Source of the DNA: Dechloromonas denitrificans
GTDB lineage: Bacteria; Pseudomonadota; Gammaproteobacteria; Burkholderiales; Rhodocyclaceae
DNA length: 64,000 nucleotides
NCBI RefSeq assembly: GCF_020510685.1
Contig: NZ_CP075185.1
Span: 4,233,001 to 4,297,000 of the forward strand
Direction: 5' to 3'
Part shown: positions 1 through 8,636 of the stretch, in pieces
How the letters are laid out: the number at the start of each line of letters is the position of its first letter
Numbering within the stretch: the stretch's first letter is position 1
Made by a program: the position numbers and the translations under genes
Notes under the pieces: generated by a model
What the model saw: the letters and a program-made list of their open reading frames with translations, nothing else
Database searches by the model: none
Told to the model about the DNA's origin: nothing

Positions 1-831
1 CTTATCGAGGACGCGCAGCACAGCATCTTCACCGTGGATACTCGGCATGATCGAGACTCTAAGGTCGATCTCACGCCCCTTTGCCGCCACTTTGAACCGG
101 CCGTCCTGAGGTACGCGGCGCTCGGAGATATCCAGCTCGGCCATCACCTTGATCCGAGAAATCACTTGCTCGGCTAGCTCTCGGCCGGCCACGCTGCCGG
201 CACTGGTCAACACGCCATCGACCCGGTACTTGATAGCGATACCAGATACGGTTGTTTCCAAGTGAATATCGCTGGCACCGGTTTTAAAGGCATCGTAAAG
301 AGTCGAGTTAACCAGTCGAACGATCGGGCTGGTGTCCTCGTTGATGCTGCGAATCGAGAGATCTTCCAGAGAGGAATCTCTCACTGCAGAGACCGGTTCA
401 GTCAGCAGCGAATCAACCGCGCGCAAGCGCTCTTCATGCTTGGCAAGGCAAGCGGCGATACTCTCTCGCCCCGCCATGGCAAGCGTGTAGGATTCGCTCA
501 AACACTCATCAGCCCAGTCCTGTACGCGCCGGTCAAAAGGATCCCACACTGCCAGAATCAAACCGACAACTGGATCCCTGAAGAGGACAACCTCCCGATG
601 CAAACAGTCGGCATACGCCATCGACTCGAAGGCCGGCGTGCTATCGCGCAAATTCGCCATATCCATAAATGACAAGCGCAACAAGCGGGCAACACCACCT
701 AGCCAGTCATCGTTTGGGCTGGGACCGTCACCGACGAGAATACTCATCACCGAGCGACCGGTCTCTCTGGCCACGCGCCGGGCCTGCACGATGTCGTCGC
801 CGGTAATCGGCGAGGTCACTGTTTGATCCAT
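1..831 (-). CDS. gspE: Type II secretion ATPase GspE/PulE, N-terminal part (runs off window)
   Basis: Cytoplasmic ATPase that powers pseudopilus assembly in type II secretion. The 277 visible codons contain an N-terminal MshEN-like domain and then the start of the GspE/PulE core: 'SPIVRLVNS', 'ASDIHLE', 'YRVDGVL', 'RIKVMAELDISERRVPQDG' and 'VSIMPSIHGED', all diagnostic of PulE/GspE/PilB ATPases. The Walker A and B motifs lie beyond position 1. The ATG at 831 is four bases downstream of the gspF stop, so the two genes are co-transcribed and probably coupled. PilB or MshE would be alternatives on sequence alone, but the adjacent gspG-gspF favours GspE. Confidence 0.93.
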   Translation of the reverse strand, partial: MDQTVTSPITGDDIVQARRVARETGRSVMSILVGDGPSPNDDWLGGVARLLRLSFMDMANLRDSTPAFESMAYADCLHREVVLFRDPVVGLILAVWDPFDRRVQDWADECLSESYTLAMAGRESIAACLAKHEERLRAVDSLLTEPVSAVRDSSLEDLSIRSINEDTSPIVRLVNSTLYDAFKTGASDIHLETTVSGIAIKYRVDGVLTSAGSVAGRELAEQVISRIKVMAELDISERRVPQDGRFKVAAKGREIDLRVSIMPSIHGEDAVLRVLDK

Positions 832-835
832 GATC

Positions 836-2026
836 TTAGTGGATACTTTCGGCGAGTTGGAAGATCGGCAGGTACATCACGACGACAATGCCGCCAATCA
901 AGAGTCCCATCAGGAGCATCAATGCGGGGCCGATCAGTTTCCCGAACCACTCCCCAAGACGAGCCATCTCCTCCTCATGGAAGCTTGCGATACGCTCCAT
1001 CATCACGCCCATGCCGCCACTACGCTCACCAACCCGCAGCATCCGGTATGCCATAGGCGTTGTCAGACCGTTCACAGTCATCGCCTCCGAAACCAAGCCA
1101 CCAGCCCTGATGCTTGCCGTAGCCAGCAGTAGCTTGGCTTGTAGCGCCTGCGAGAGTAGTCCTTTGACTAATTCGAGGGCTTGAATGACAGGGATTCCGC
1201 CCAAGAGCAACATCCCAAAAGTACGATAGAAGCGGGACAACTGATATACGCGCAGGCGCTCGCCAAACCAGGGAAGTGCCCAAACCTGGCGAACAAGCCA
1301 AGCCCGCACATCCTTGCGTTGCAATACCGCCGACAGGCCGACGATCGACAGTGCCAGGCCACTGGCAACGACCAGCGCATATTTTTCCGCAAACTGTCCC
1401 CAAGAAAGTAGCAGTCGTGACATCAACGGCAAGTCACCACCGATGTCTTCGAAGATATGAGAGAAGCGGGGTACGACGTAGCCCAAAAGAAACATCACGA
1501 CCAAGCCCCCCACCGCAATCAAGATGAGCGGATAGGCGGCAGCACTAATCAGGCGGTTCCGAATGGTCTCCAGCTGGCGCTGATAGGCAATGTATCGCTC
1601 CAGTGAGCCCTCGAGATCACTTGTCCGCTCCGCTGCACGGACGCTAGCCACATACAAAAGCGGAAAAACCTCTGGTGCTTCGGCCATGGCCGAAGACAGT
1701 GGAAGGCCTTCGCGCAGACGAGCAACCAGACGGCCAATCACCCCATGCACGAACCGGTTCTGCTCTTTCTCAGCCAGTGCCTCCAAGGCCTCGAGCAATG
1801 GAAATCCGGACGTCAGCAATGCGGACAATTCCTGATTGAAAAATATGAGCGGAAACTTGGCGCGACCACTGCCCGACCCAAAAGTCAGCGTGGATGCCGA
1901 CACGTCCAAGACCGAAAGCCCTTGCGCGACGACAGCCGCCCGGGCGCCATCGCCATCAACTGCCTCGATAGTTAATGTGCATATACCGGAACCCGGTCGG
2001 AACGCCTTTATCTTGAAGCGCTGCAT
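836..2026 (-). CDS. gspF: Type II secretion inner-membrane platform protein GspF
   Basis: Polytopic inner-membrane protein of the T2SS platform, 396 aa, the usual family length. Two T2SSF domains are visible: around residues 65-190 ('LSALLTSGFPLLEALEAL', 'REGLPLSSAMAE') and 265-385 ('RTFGMLLLGGIPVIQALEL', 'ERSGGMGVMMERIASFHEEEM'). Each is followed by a hydrophobic segment ('YPLILIAVGGLVVMFLLGY' and 'LMLLMGLLIGGIVVVMYLP'). It lies between gspG and gspE on the same strand with an 18-base gap upstream and a 4-base gap downstream, so it is part of one operon. Confidence 0.95.
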   Translation of the reverse strand: MQRFKIKAFRPGSGICTLTIEAVDGDGARAAVVAQGLSVLDVSASTLTFGSGSGRAKFPLIFFNQELSALLTSGFPLLEALEALAEKEQNRFVHGVIGRLVARLREGLPLSSAMAEAPEVFPLLYVASVRAAERTSDLEGSLERYIAYQRQLETIRNRLISAAAYPLILIAVGGLVVMFLLGYVVPRFSHIFEDIGGDLPLMSRLLLSWGQFAEKYALVVASGLALSIVGLSAVLQRKDVRAWLVRQVWALPWFGERLRVYQLSRFYRTFGMLLLGGIPVIQALELVKGLLSQALQAKLLLATASIRAGGLVSEAMTVNGLTTPMAYRMLRVGERSGGMGVMMERIASFHEEEMARLGEWFGKLIGPALMLLMGLLIGGIVVVMYLPIFQLAESIH

Positions 2027-2044
2027 GGAATCGTCAGTTCTCCA

Positions 2045-2515
2045 TCACCAATTCGTGATGTCGGCATCTTCGCCGTTTCCACCAGGTTGCCCGTCCTTGC
2101 CATAGGAAAGCAGGTCAAAATCGCCATGCTCACCGGGTTGACGATAGATATAGGGATGTCCCCACGGATCAGGCGGGACCGCCTTCTTCAAATAAGGCCC
2201 TGACCATTTTTCATCATTGGATTGGCGCTCCGTCAAGGCCTGCAGACCTTGTTCCGTCAATGGGTAATGCCCGGTGTCCAAACGGTATTGGTCCAACGCC
2301 TTCTCCAGGCCATCGATCTGGGCACGGGCCGCCTTCACTTCCGACTTTCCAATCTGAGAGAAATAGCGCGGGCCAACATAACCAGCCAGCAGCCCGATAA
2401 TCACCATGACCACAAGCAATTCAAGTAGGGTGAATCCGCGCATGCGCGAAAGCAGCAAGCCCATCGATTCGTTACCATTTGCCGGTTTGCTTTCCCCAAG
2501 TTTCTTATGATACAT
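2045..2515 (-). CDS. gspG: Type II secretion major pseudopilin GspG
   Basis: Major pseudopilin of the T2SS. A class III leader ends at the prepilin peptidase site before 'GFTLLELLVVMVIIGLLAG'. The body carries the GspG signatures 'TGHYPLTEQGLQAL', 'DPWGHPYIYRQPGEHG' and a C-terminal 'DGQPGGNGEDADI', the calcium-binding loop region. Several in-frame ATGs exist (2533, 2515, 2464, 2443). I chose 2515 because AGGTGG at 2523-2528 is well placed before it, although this gives a longer leader than usual; 2464 would give a more typical 10-residue leader. Followed at once by gspF. Confidence 0.93.
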   Translation of the reverse strand: MYHKKLGESKPANGNESMGLLLSRMRGFTLLELLVVMVIIGLLAGYVGPRYFSQIGKSEVKAARAQIDGLEKALDQYRLDTGHYPLTEQGLQALTERQSNDEKWSGPYLKKAVPPDPWGHPYIYRQPGEHGDFDLLSYGKDGQPGGNGEDADITNW

Positions 2516-2548
2516 ATACGATCCACCTGTCATACTGATCGAATTCTA

Positions 2549-2863
2549 ATGCCAATAGTCAAATCCACGGTTATTTTCCTAGCTGCAGTCTTCTTCGTTG
2601 CCAGCTCGGCCCAGGCGGCTTGCACTATCTCCGGCAAGGATGCCGGATCCACCCTTGAGTGCGACCCTCAAACCATGAGCAAGGCGAAAGAGCCTGCCAA
2701 CAGTCGTCCACCTGCATCTGGTTCCGGTGGTGTTTTCGTGGCGCCCGACAGCCCGGCAGGGAAGATCTCGGCAGATCCCTCCGCGCATTCAAAAGATGGC
2801 TCCCTGCGCTCACTGACGGCAGAAGAAAAAGCCGCCCTGGAAAGCTCCCTGCCGCGCAAGTAA
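2549..2863 (+). CDS. Small secreted hypothetical protein
   Basis: A 104-aa protein of unknown function starting at the ATG at 2549, which gives a clean Sec signal peptide (MPIVKSTVIFLAAVFFVASSAQA, cut before ACTIS) written here only to show the start choice by its ends: MPIVK to AQA. The mature part is low in hydrophobic residues, has two early Cys and is rich in Pro, Ser, Gly and Lys, ending 'LTAEEKAALESSLPRK'. It is divergent from gspG, sits inside a T2SS region and has its own terminator, so it may be a periplasmic accessory or an exported product. No family recognised. Confidence 0.7.
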   Translation: MPIVKSTVIFLAAVFFVASSAQAACTISGKDAGSTLECDPQTMSKAKEPANSRPPASGSGGVFVAPDSPAGKISADPSAHSKDGSLRSLTAEEKAALESSLPRK

Positions 2864-2897
2864 TTTCCCCTACTTCGGCGTACCCATCTCCCTCTTC

Positions 2898-2926
2898 CGC
2901 CGCCCCGCTTGGGGCGGCGTTCTTTT
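2898..2926 (+). terminator. Rho-independent terminator after the small secreted gene
   Basis: Perfect 9-bp stem CGCCGCCCC / GGGGCGGCG around a GCTT tetraloop (2898-2919), followed by TTCTTTT. It lies 35 bases after the stop at 2863 and abuts the stop of the convergent Ig-repeat gene at 2928. Confidence 0.85.
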
Positions 2927-2927
2927 G

Positions 2928-5900
2928 TCAGCGCTGCACACCAATCAGGCGTCCCATTTCATCGTAAGTAAAGGTCACCGGCGCCGCGGTAGTGGCACCG
3001 ACCGTCACGTTTATTGGAGTGGAATCAGTCGTCGCACCCTGATTGTCATAAGCGCGGGCGGCAAAGACGTAGGGGCCATCCGGCAAGCCTGACACGCTTA
3101 AACTGTAGGGAGCCACAGTTACCGTGCCGATCAACACCCCATCACGGTAGAACTCGACCTTGCCGATCGTTCCATCCGGATCCGATGTCGTTGCAGTGAG
3201 CGGCACCGCTGCTGCCGAGGCAAAGATCGCATAATTCGCAGGCGTAGTGATCGCCACCACAGGCGATCGATTGACGATGACATTGACCACCGACGAGGTT
3301 GTGCTCACACCCTCGCCATCATAGGCTTTAGCTGTGAAGGCGTAGCTTCCACCTGTCAGCCCGGAAACCTGAGCAGTATAGGGTGACGTGGTCACTGTGG
3401 CGATCAAGGCTCCTCCTTGGTAGAACTCGACCTTGGACACCGAGCCATCCGGATCACTCGCCGTCGCTGAAAGAGTGACATTGCCCGGTGCAGGCAGCAC
3501 GGTATTGTTGGCTGGGGCAGTCAAGCCGACGACCGGCGGCAGATTTCCGGAGACATTGATGGCAACGGCCGAAGAGGTCACGACCGCACCGCGACTGTCA
3601 TAGGCTTTGGCCGAAAGCGTGTAACTACCGGCCGCCACGGCATTCCAGGCAAAGGTGTAGGGAGCGACCGTTACTGTCCCCAGTAGCGTTGCACCGTTGT
3701 AGAACTCGACCTTGCTGATGGTGCCATCGCTATCCGCCGCATTGGCGGTCAGGGAGATATTCGCCGGAGGCGTAAAAGTCGCGCCATTAGCAGGAGCGGT
3801 GATTGATACTGTGGGCAAGGCGTTAGAGATCAAGGTCACCGGAGTACTAGTCGTAACGCTTCCCTGATTGTCGTAAGCTTTCGCCGCCACGGTATAAGTA
3901 CCTGCGGCCACGGCATTCCAGGCATACGTATAAGGCGCAGCCGTCACTGTTCCAAGCAGCGTTGCACCGTTATAGAACTCCACCTTGCTGATCGTGCCGT
4001 CGGTATCCGCTGCGGCCGCCGTCAGGCTGAAACTGGCCGGCGCCGTGGCCACCGTATTATTGGCTGGTGCCGTCATACTGACCGTCGGCTTGGCATTGAC
4101 GATCACGGTCGTCGTCGAGCTGGTGGTGATCGCACTGCGGTTATCGTAAGCCTTGGCCGTCACCGCATAGGTGCCTGCGGCTACTGAACTCCAGATATAG
4201 GTGTAAGGAGTAGTCGTCACCGTTCCGATCAGCGTCGCTCCGTTGTAAAACTCCACCTTGCTGATTGTTCCATCGCTATCCGTAGCACTCGCGGTCAAGG
4301 TAATTGCCGCAGGTGCATCAAACACCGCATTGCTGACCGGGGCTGTGATGCTGACCGCGGGCAACGCATTGGAGATCAAGGTCACACCGGCACTGGTGGT
4401 TGCCGCACCACTATTATCGTAGGCCTTCGCGGTGACGGTGTAGGCACCTGCCGCCACCCCGCTCCATATGTAGGTGTAGGGTGCAGCCGTCACGGTTCCA
4501 AGCAGCGTCGCCCCATTATAGAACTCGACCTTAGAGAGGCTGCCGTCTGCATCAGAGGCGGTCGCCGTCAGCGTAAAGACGGCCGGCGCCGTTACTACCG
4601 TGTTATTTGCCGGGGCCGTAAGGCTTACCGTAGGAGCATTGTTGGCTATCAGGGTAACGGCACTGCTCGTGCTCACTTCCCCGCGATTGTCGTAGGCTTT
4701 GGCTGTTACGGCATAGGTGCCGGCGGCAACCGCGCTCCAGACGTAGGTATAGGGTGCGGTGGTGATGGTACCGAGCAGCGTCGCACCATTATAGAACTCG
4801 ACCTTGCTGATCGTGCCATCGGCATCCGCTGCGGTTGCGGTCAACGTGAAACTGGCCGGAGCAGTTGCTACCGTATTGTTGGCCGGGGATGTCATGCTGA
4901 CGGTCGGCAGAGTATTCGCGATCAGCGTCACCGCGGCACTGCTTGTCGAACCACCAAAATCATCATAGGCCTTGGCAGTGATCGTATAAGAGCCTGCCGC
5001 CACGCTGTTCCAGGCGAAGTTGTAAGGTGCGGTGGTTACCGTACCGATCAGGGTGGCGCCGTTATAGAACTCCACCTTGTTGATCGTGCCATCGCTATCG
5101 GCTGCCGAGGCGCTGAGAGCGAAGCTGGCCGGTGCCGTCTGCACAGTATTGGTAGCTGGCGCGGTGATGCTCACCGTCGGCAACGTATTCACTTTCAGCG
5201 TAATGGCAGTCGACGTGGCCACCGCACTACGATTGTCATAGGCCTTGGCGGTAATACTGTAGGTGCCCGAGGGAACGCTGGCCCAAGTGTAGTTATAAGG
5301 CGCAGCGGTCACCGTACCGAGCAAGGTGGCACCGTTATAGAACTCGACCTTGCTGATCGTGCCGTCGCTATCGGCCGCGCTGGCGCTCAGTGTCACGTTG
5401 GTGAGCGGTGCCACTGTCGTGTTGTTGGCCGGCGCCGTCATCGTAACGGTCGGCAGGGTATTGGCAATCAGCGTCACGGGAGCGCCGGTCGTCGTGCCAC
5501 CAGCGTTATCGTAAGCCTTGGCAGTGACCGTATAACTGCCTGCAGCGACGCTGTTCCAGTTGAAGTTATAGGGTGCAGCGGTCACGGTCCCAAGGAGTGT
5601 CGCACCGTTGTAGAACTCAACCTTGCTGATCGTGCCGTCACTATCGGCTGCAGTGGCGCTCAGCGCGAAGGTCGCGGGGGCCGTGACTGTTGTATTGGTG
5701 GCTGGCGCCGTGATGGCCACAGTTGGCAGCGTGTTGGAGACCAGCGTCACCGGTGCGCTAGTGGTAACCGCATTGAGGTTGTCGTAAGCCTTGGCAGTTA
5801 CGGTGTAGGTTCCCGCTCCAACTGCGTTCCACGTGTAGGTATAAGGTGCGGCGGTGACGGTGGCGAGCAAAGTCGCGCCGTTATAGAACTCGACCTTCGA

Positions 5901-7793
5901 AATACTGCCATCGGCATCGGCCGCGGTGGACGTCAACGTGAAAGTGGCAGGAGCCGTCACTACCGTATTCGTGGCCGGCGCCGTGATACTCACCGTCGGC
6001 ACTTGATTCGTCCCCACCGTGACCGTCGCTACGGACGAAGTCACTACCGCATTCCGGTTATCGTAGGCCTTGGCTGTCAGGGTGTAGGTCCCGTTGGCCA
6101 CAGCATTCCAAGCGAAAGAATAAGGAGCCGTCGTCGCCGTGCCGAGCAGGGTCGCGCCGTTGTAGAACTCCACCTTGCTGATGGTGCCATCGCTATCCGA
6201 GGCGGATGCCGCCAGGGAGATGTTGGCGGGCGATGTAAATGTGGCGTTATTGGCCGGCGCAGTCAGGCTCACCGTCGGTAAAGTATTGGAAATCAGCGTC
6301 ACGGCGGTGCTGGTCGTTGCCGCGTTGAGATTGTCGTAGGCCTTGGCGGTAACGGTATAAGTGCCGGCGGGAATGTTGCTCCACGTATAGTTGTAGGGCG
6401 CCGCCGTCACCGTTCCTAGCAGGGTCGCACCGTTGTAGAACTCGACCTTGCTGATCGTCCCGTCCGTATCGGCGGCACTTGCCGTCAAGGTTGCGCTACC
6501 GGGCGCGCTGACCACCGTATTGTTGACCGGCGCCGTGAGGCTAACACTCGGCGCCAGGTTCGCCGGAGCGGCAGCCACGGTAATGACCACGGCCGAGCTA
6601 GTGGTTGAAATCCCGACGTTGTCGTAGGCCTTGGCCGTCAGGCTATAGCTTCCCGCCGCCACATTGCTCCAAGCAAAAGTGTATGGGGCTGTCGTCGCCG
6701 AACCAAGCAGTGTTGTCCCGTTGTAGAAGTCGACCCTGGCAACGCTCCCGTCGGCGTCGGCGGCAGAGGCCGAGATGTTGACAGCAGCCGGCGCCGTATA
6801 GGCGGCATTGTTGGCAGGCGCAGTGATGCTGACTGACGGTGGCACCGTGACAGCAATGGGCACCCCAGCCGAAATCGTTCGGGCACCTTTGTTGTCATAG
6901 GCCCTTGCCGTCACGGTATAGGCGCCAGCAACATTCAGCGCCATCACCGCATTGAATGGTGCGGTCGTCAGCGTGCCGAGATAAATATTTCCGGTCACAC
7001 CGTTTACGAAGAATTCGATGCGGCTGATCGTTCCATCCGTGTCGCCGGCAATGGCCGACAGGGGGAAGGCTTGCCCTACGGGATAAACCGAATTGGCATT
7101 AGGCGCAGTGATCGAGACAGTGGGTGCCACATCAGTCGCATCCGTCGGCATAACAGTAATGGACACCGCCGCGCTAATGGTCGAAGCGCCCTGGTTGTCC
7201 CAGACCTTCACCGTCAAACTATAGGTTCCTGCCACCAGATTCGTGACCGACAAGCCGTAGGGCGGTGCATTCTGTGCAGCAGCAAGGGCGGTTCCAAAAT
7301 AATACTCAACACGGTTGATCGTGCCGTTGGCATCGGCCACCACCGGGAAGATCGAGAACGAAGCCGGCGCCATGAAATTGGCGTTGGTGGTCGGATAGCC
7401 GATGGACGCCGTGGGTGGCGTGTTGACCGTATTAGGTGCAAGCACCGTCACGGTCACCGCGTTGGAGGTCGTGATCAGGCCGCCGCTATCGTAGACCTTG
7501 GTGGTCAACGTGTAGGTGCCGGCTGCAACATTGTTCCAAGTGAGGTTGCCACCACCGGCAAATGTCCCCGCCAACGTGGCACCAATATAGAGTTCGACCT
7601 TTGAAACCGGCCCTTCCACATCACTCGCTACCATGTAGATAGGAATCGCGGCGGGCGCCAAATAAGTCGCACCGGTAAACGGATAGCTGATGGCGGCCGT
7701 CGGCGGCGTGTTGGTCTGGGCAAAAACCGGCAGCGCCAGAAGCCAGGCACAGAGCAGGAAGACGAATTGGCGAAGCCGGTTGGGTGTTTTCAT
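2928..7793 (-). CDS. Secreted giant protein of 17 Ig-like repeats with an Rhs-type C-terminal strand
   Basis: 1621-aa exported protein. A Sec signal peptide (ends 'LLALPVFA', cut before QTNTPP) is followed by 17 tandem bacterial Ig-like domains of about 91 residues (Big_7 type), each with 'DGTISKVEFYNGATLLG', 'APYTYxW', 'GTYTVTAKAYDN' or close variants. Repeats 5-15 are nearly identical, repeats 1-4 and 16-17 more diverged. After repeat 17 the protein ends abruptly in 'TFTYDEMGRLIGVQR', a canonical Rhs/YD repeat strand. Repeats of this kind usually form long adhesive or spacer stalks at the cell surface. It lies downstream of the Rhs-immunity pair and upstream of gspG, on the same strand. No LPXTG or autotransporter anchor is visible. 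Confidence 0.9.
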   Translation of the reverse strand: MKTPNRLRQFVFLLCAWLLALPVFAQTNTPPTAAISYPFTGATYLAPAAIPIYMVASDVEGPVSKVELYIGATLAGTFAGGGNLTWNNVAAGTYTLTTKVYDSGGLITTSNAVTVTVLAPNTVNTPPTASIGYPTTNANFMAPASFSIFPVVADANGTINRVEYYFGTALAAAQNAPPYGLSVTNLVAGTYSLTVKVWDNQGASTISAAVSITVMPTDATDVAPTVSITAPNANSVYPVGQAFPLSAIAGDTDGTISRIEFFVNGVTGNIYLGTLTTAPFNAVMALNVAGAYTVTARAYDNKGARTISAGVPIAVTVPPSVSITAPANNAAYTAPAAVNISASAADADGSVARVDFYNGTTLLGSATTAPYTFAWSNVAAGSYSLTAKAYDNVGISTTSSAVVITVAAAPANLAPSVSLTAPVNNTVVSAPGSATLTASAADTDGTISKVEFYNGATLLGTVTAAPYNYTWSNIPAGTYTVTAKAYDNLNAATTSTAVTLISNTLPTVSLTAPANNATFTSPANISLAASASDSDGTISKVEFYNGATLLGTATTAPYSFAWNAVANGTYTLTAKAYDNRNAVVTSSVATVTVGTNQVPTVSITAPATNTVVTAPATFTLTSTAADADGSISKVEFYNGATLLATVTAAPYTYTWNAVGAGTYTVTAKAYDNLNAVTTSAPVTLVSNTLPTVAITAPATNTTVTAPATFALSATAADSDGTISKVEFYNGATLLGTVTAAPYNFNWNSVAAGSYTVTAKAYDNAGGTTTGAPVTLIANTLPTVTMTAPANNTTVAPLTNVTLSASAADSDGTISKVEFYNGATLLGTVTAAPYNYTWASVPSGTYSITAKAYDNRSAVATSTAITLKVNTLPTVSITAPATNTVQTAPASFALSASAADSDGTINKVEFYNGATLIGTVTTAPYNFAWNSVAAGSYTITAKAYDDFGGSTSSAAVTLIANTLPTVSMTSPANNTVATAPASFTLTATAADADGTISKVEFYNGATLLGTITTAPYTYVWSAVAAGTYAVTAKAYDNRGEVSTSSAVTLIANNAPTVSLTAPANNTVVTAPAVFTLTATASDADGSLSKVEFYNGATLLGTVTAAPYTYIWSGVAAGAYTVTAKAYDNSGAATTSAGVTLISNALPAVSITAPVSNAVFDAPAAITLTASATDSDGTISKVEFYNGATLIGTVTTTPYTYIWSSVAAGTYAVTAKAYDNRSAITTSSTTTVIVNAKPTVSMTAPANNTVATAPASFSLTAAAADTDGTISKVEFYNGATLLGTVTAAPYTYAWNAVAAGTYTVAAKAYDNQGSVTTSTPVTLISNALPTVSITAPANGATFTPPANISLTANAADSDGTISKVEFYNGATLLGTVTVAPYTFAWNAVAAGSYTLSAKAYDSRGAVVTSSAVAINVSGNLPPVVGLTAPANNTVLPAPGNVTLSATASDPDGSVSKVEFYQGGALIATVTTSPYTAQVSGLTGGSYAFTAKAYDGEGVSTTSSVVNVIVNRSPVVAITTPANYAIFASAAAVPLTATTSDPDGTIGKVEFYRDGVLIGTVTVAPYSLSVSGLPDGPYVFAARAYDNQGATTDSTPINVTVGATTAAPVTFTYDEMGRLIGVQR

Positions 7794-8096
7794 GTTTCCG
7801 TCCCTGATACGGTATTCACAGTAGGGGTTTTGAAGGCAATGTTGTGTTGAATTGGGCCAACGGGGCGGCCGATGTAATTAGCTTTATTGGAGGGACAGTC
7901 ATCAATCACAAACGCAACGGATCCGGATTTCGCTAGAGCGCGAGCCGGATAGGGCGCGGGAGTGAAGAATTTTGAAATCATACTTTGGCTGTTTTATTTA
8001 AATGGGCTAAAAATTAGGTTGTTATTTGTGTTACTGCGGTCGACTGGAAAAACTGGCTAATTGGCGTAGAAAATAAAATATCTCTAATCCCTTTGG
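7794..8096. other. Intergenic gap, AT-rich, between immunity gene and Ig-repeat gene
   Basis: About 300 bases. The half next to the immunity gene (roughly 7980-8096) is much richer in A and T than its surroundings, like the immunity gene itself. A 63-codon minus-strand reading frame (7790-7981) overlaps the Ig gene's start but has no domain or signal peptide and I do not call it. The likely promoter of the Ig-repeat gene lies here; GGGACGGAAAC just before 7793 can serve as its ribosome site. No convincing terminator seen. Confidence 0.5.
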
Positions 8097-8636
8097 TTAA
8101 TCTATTACCAAATCGAATTCCCGCGGAGATTGCTCCGCTATAGTTAGTCGTTTTCCGCTCTCAAGAAGACCGAAGGCCTTTGGGCCAACATAGAAAGCTT
8201 TAACTTTCCGAAATTTCTTTTTAATGACCGAACTAAATAGTTTGATCAAAGCCAGCGACTGAACTGAATTTGAGGCGGTGCCTACGCGCCCGTGCAATAA
8301 AATATTCCCGTTATCCCAAAGGCCTGCTGGCGTGAAAGTCACGCTATCAGGATTATTCAGTTGATCCACACAGTACCGAGCAATACCTGAAGAGCCAACC
8401 AACGGCAAAACGACAAAGGCCGTTTTTCGCTCAGAGACCAAATAGGATTCGCAGACAGACGAGGACCCAACGTTGGCTATCCCAAGGTTAGGAATCTCTG
8501 CCGCTGACCCAAAGCTATCAACCGTTGGCTCAAGAAAATTCCCCATACGGTAGTATGTTAACTGCGCCTTCTTTTCCACCTCGTCGATAACACAAAGCAG
8601 ATCTTCTTTAAGGGCAAAGAATAGAATTTGTTTCAT
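8097..8636 (-). CDS. Putative immunity protein for the Rhs toxin
   Basis: 179 aa, no signal peptide or membrane segment, so cytoplasmic. Its ATG overlaps the Rhs stop codon in an ATGA, giving tight translational coupling, the layout expected of the immunity gene of a polymorphic toxin. Base composition is clearly more AT-rich than the Rhs body, as is usual for toxin tips and immunity genes acquired together. Visible features: N-terminal 'MKQILFFALKEDLL', a central 'VVLPLVGSSGIARYCVDQ' and 'KVKAFYVGPKAFGLLESGKRL'. I recognise no named immunity family; the function is inferred from position. Confidence 0.72.
   Translation of the reverse strand: MKQILFFALKEDLLCVIDEVEKKAQLTYYRMGNFLEPTVDSFGSAAEIPNLGIANVGSSSVCESYLVSERKTAFVVLPLVGSSGIARYCVDQLNNPDSVTFTPAGLWDNGNILLHGRVGTASNSVQSLALIKLFSSVIKKKFRKVKAFYVGPKAFGLLESGKRLTIAEQSPREFDLVID

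Noticed and set aside
3500..6900. Regular ~273-bp direct repeats that might be taken for a CRISPR array or satellite
   Set aside because: They are coding repeats of the Ig-like domains (about 91 codons each) with varied third positions, not identical repeats with unique spacers.
7790..7981. 63-codon minus-strand frame before the Ig-repeat gene
   Set aside because: Overlaps the start of the Ig gene, no ribosome site, no domain; more likely leader sequence.
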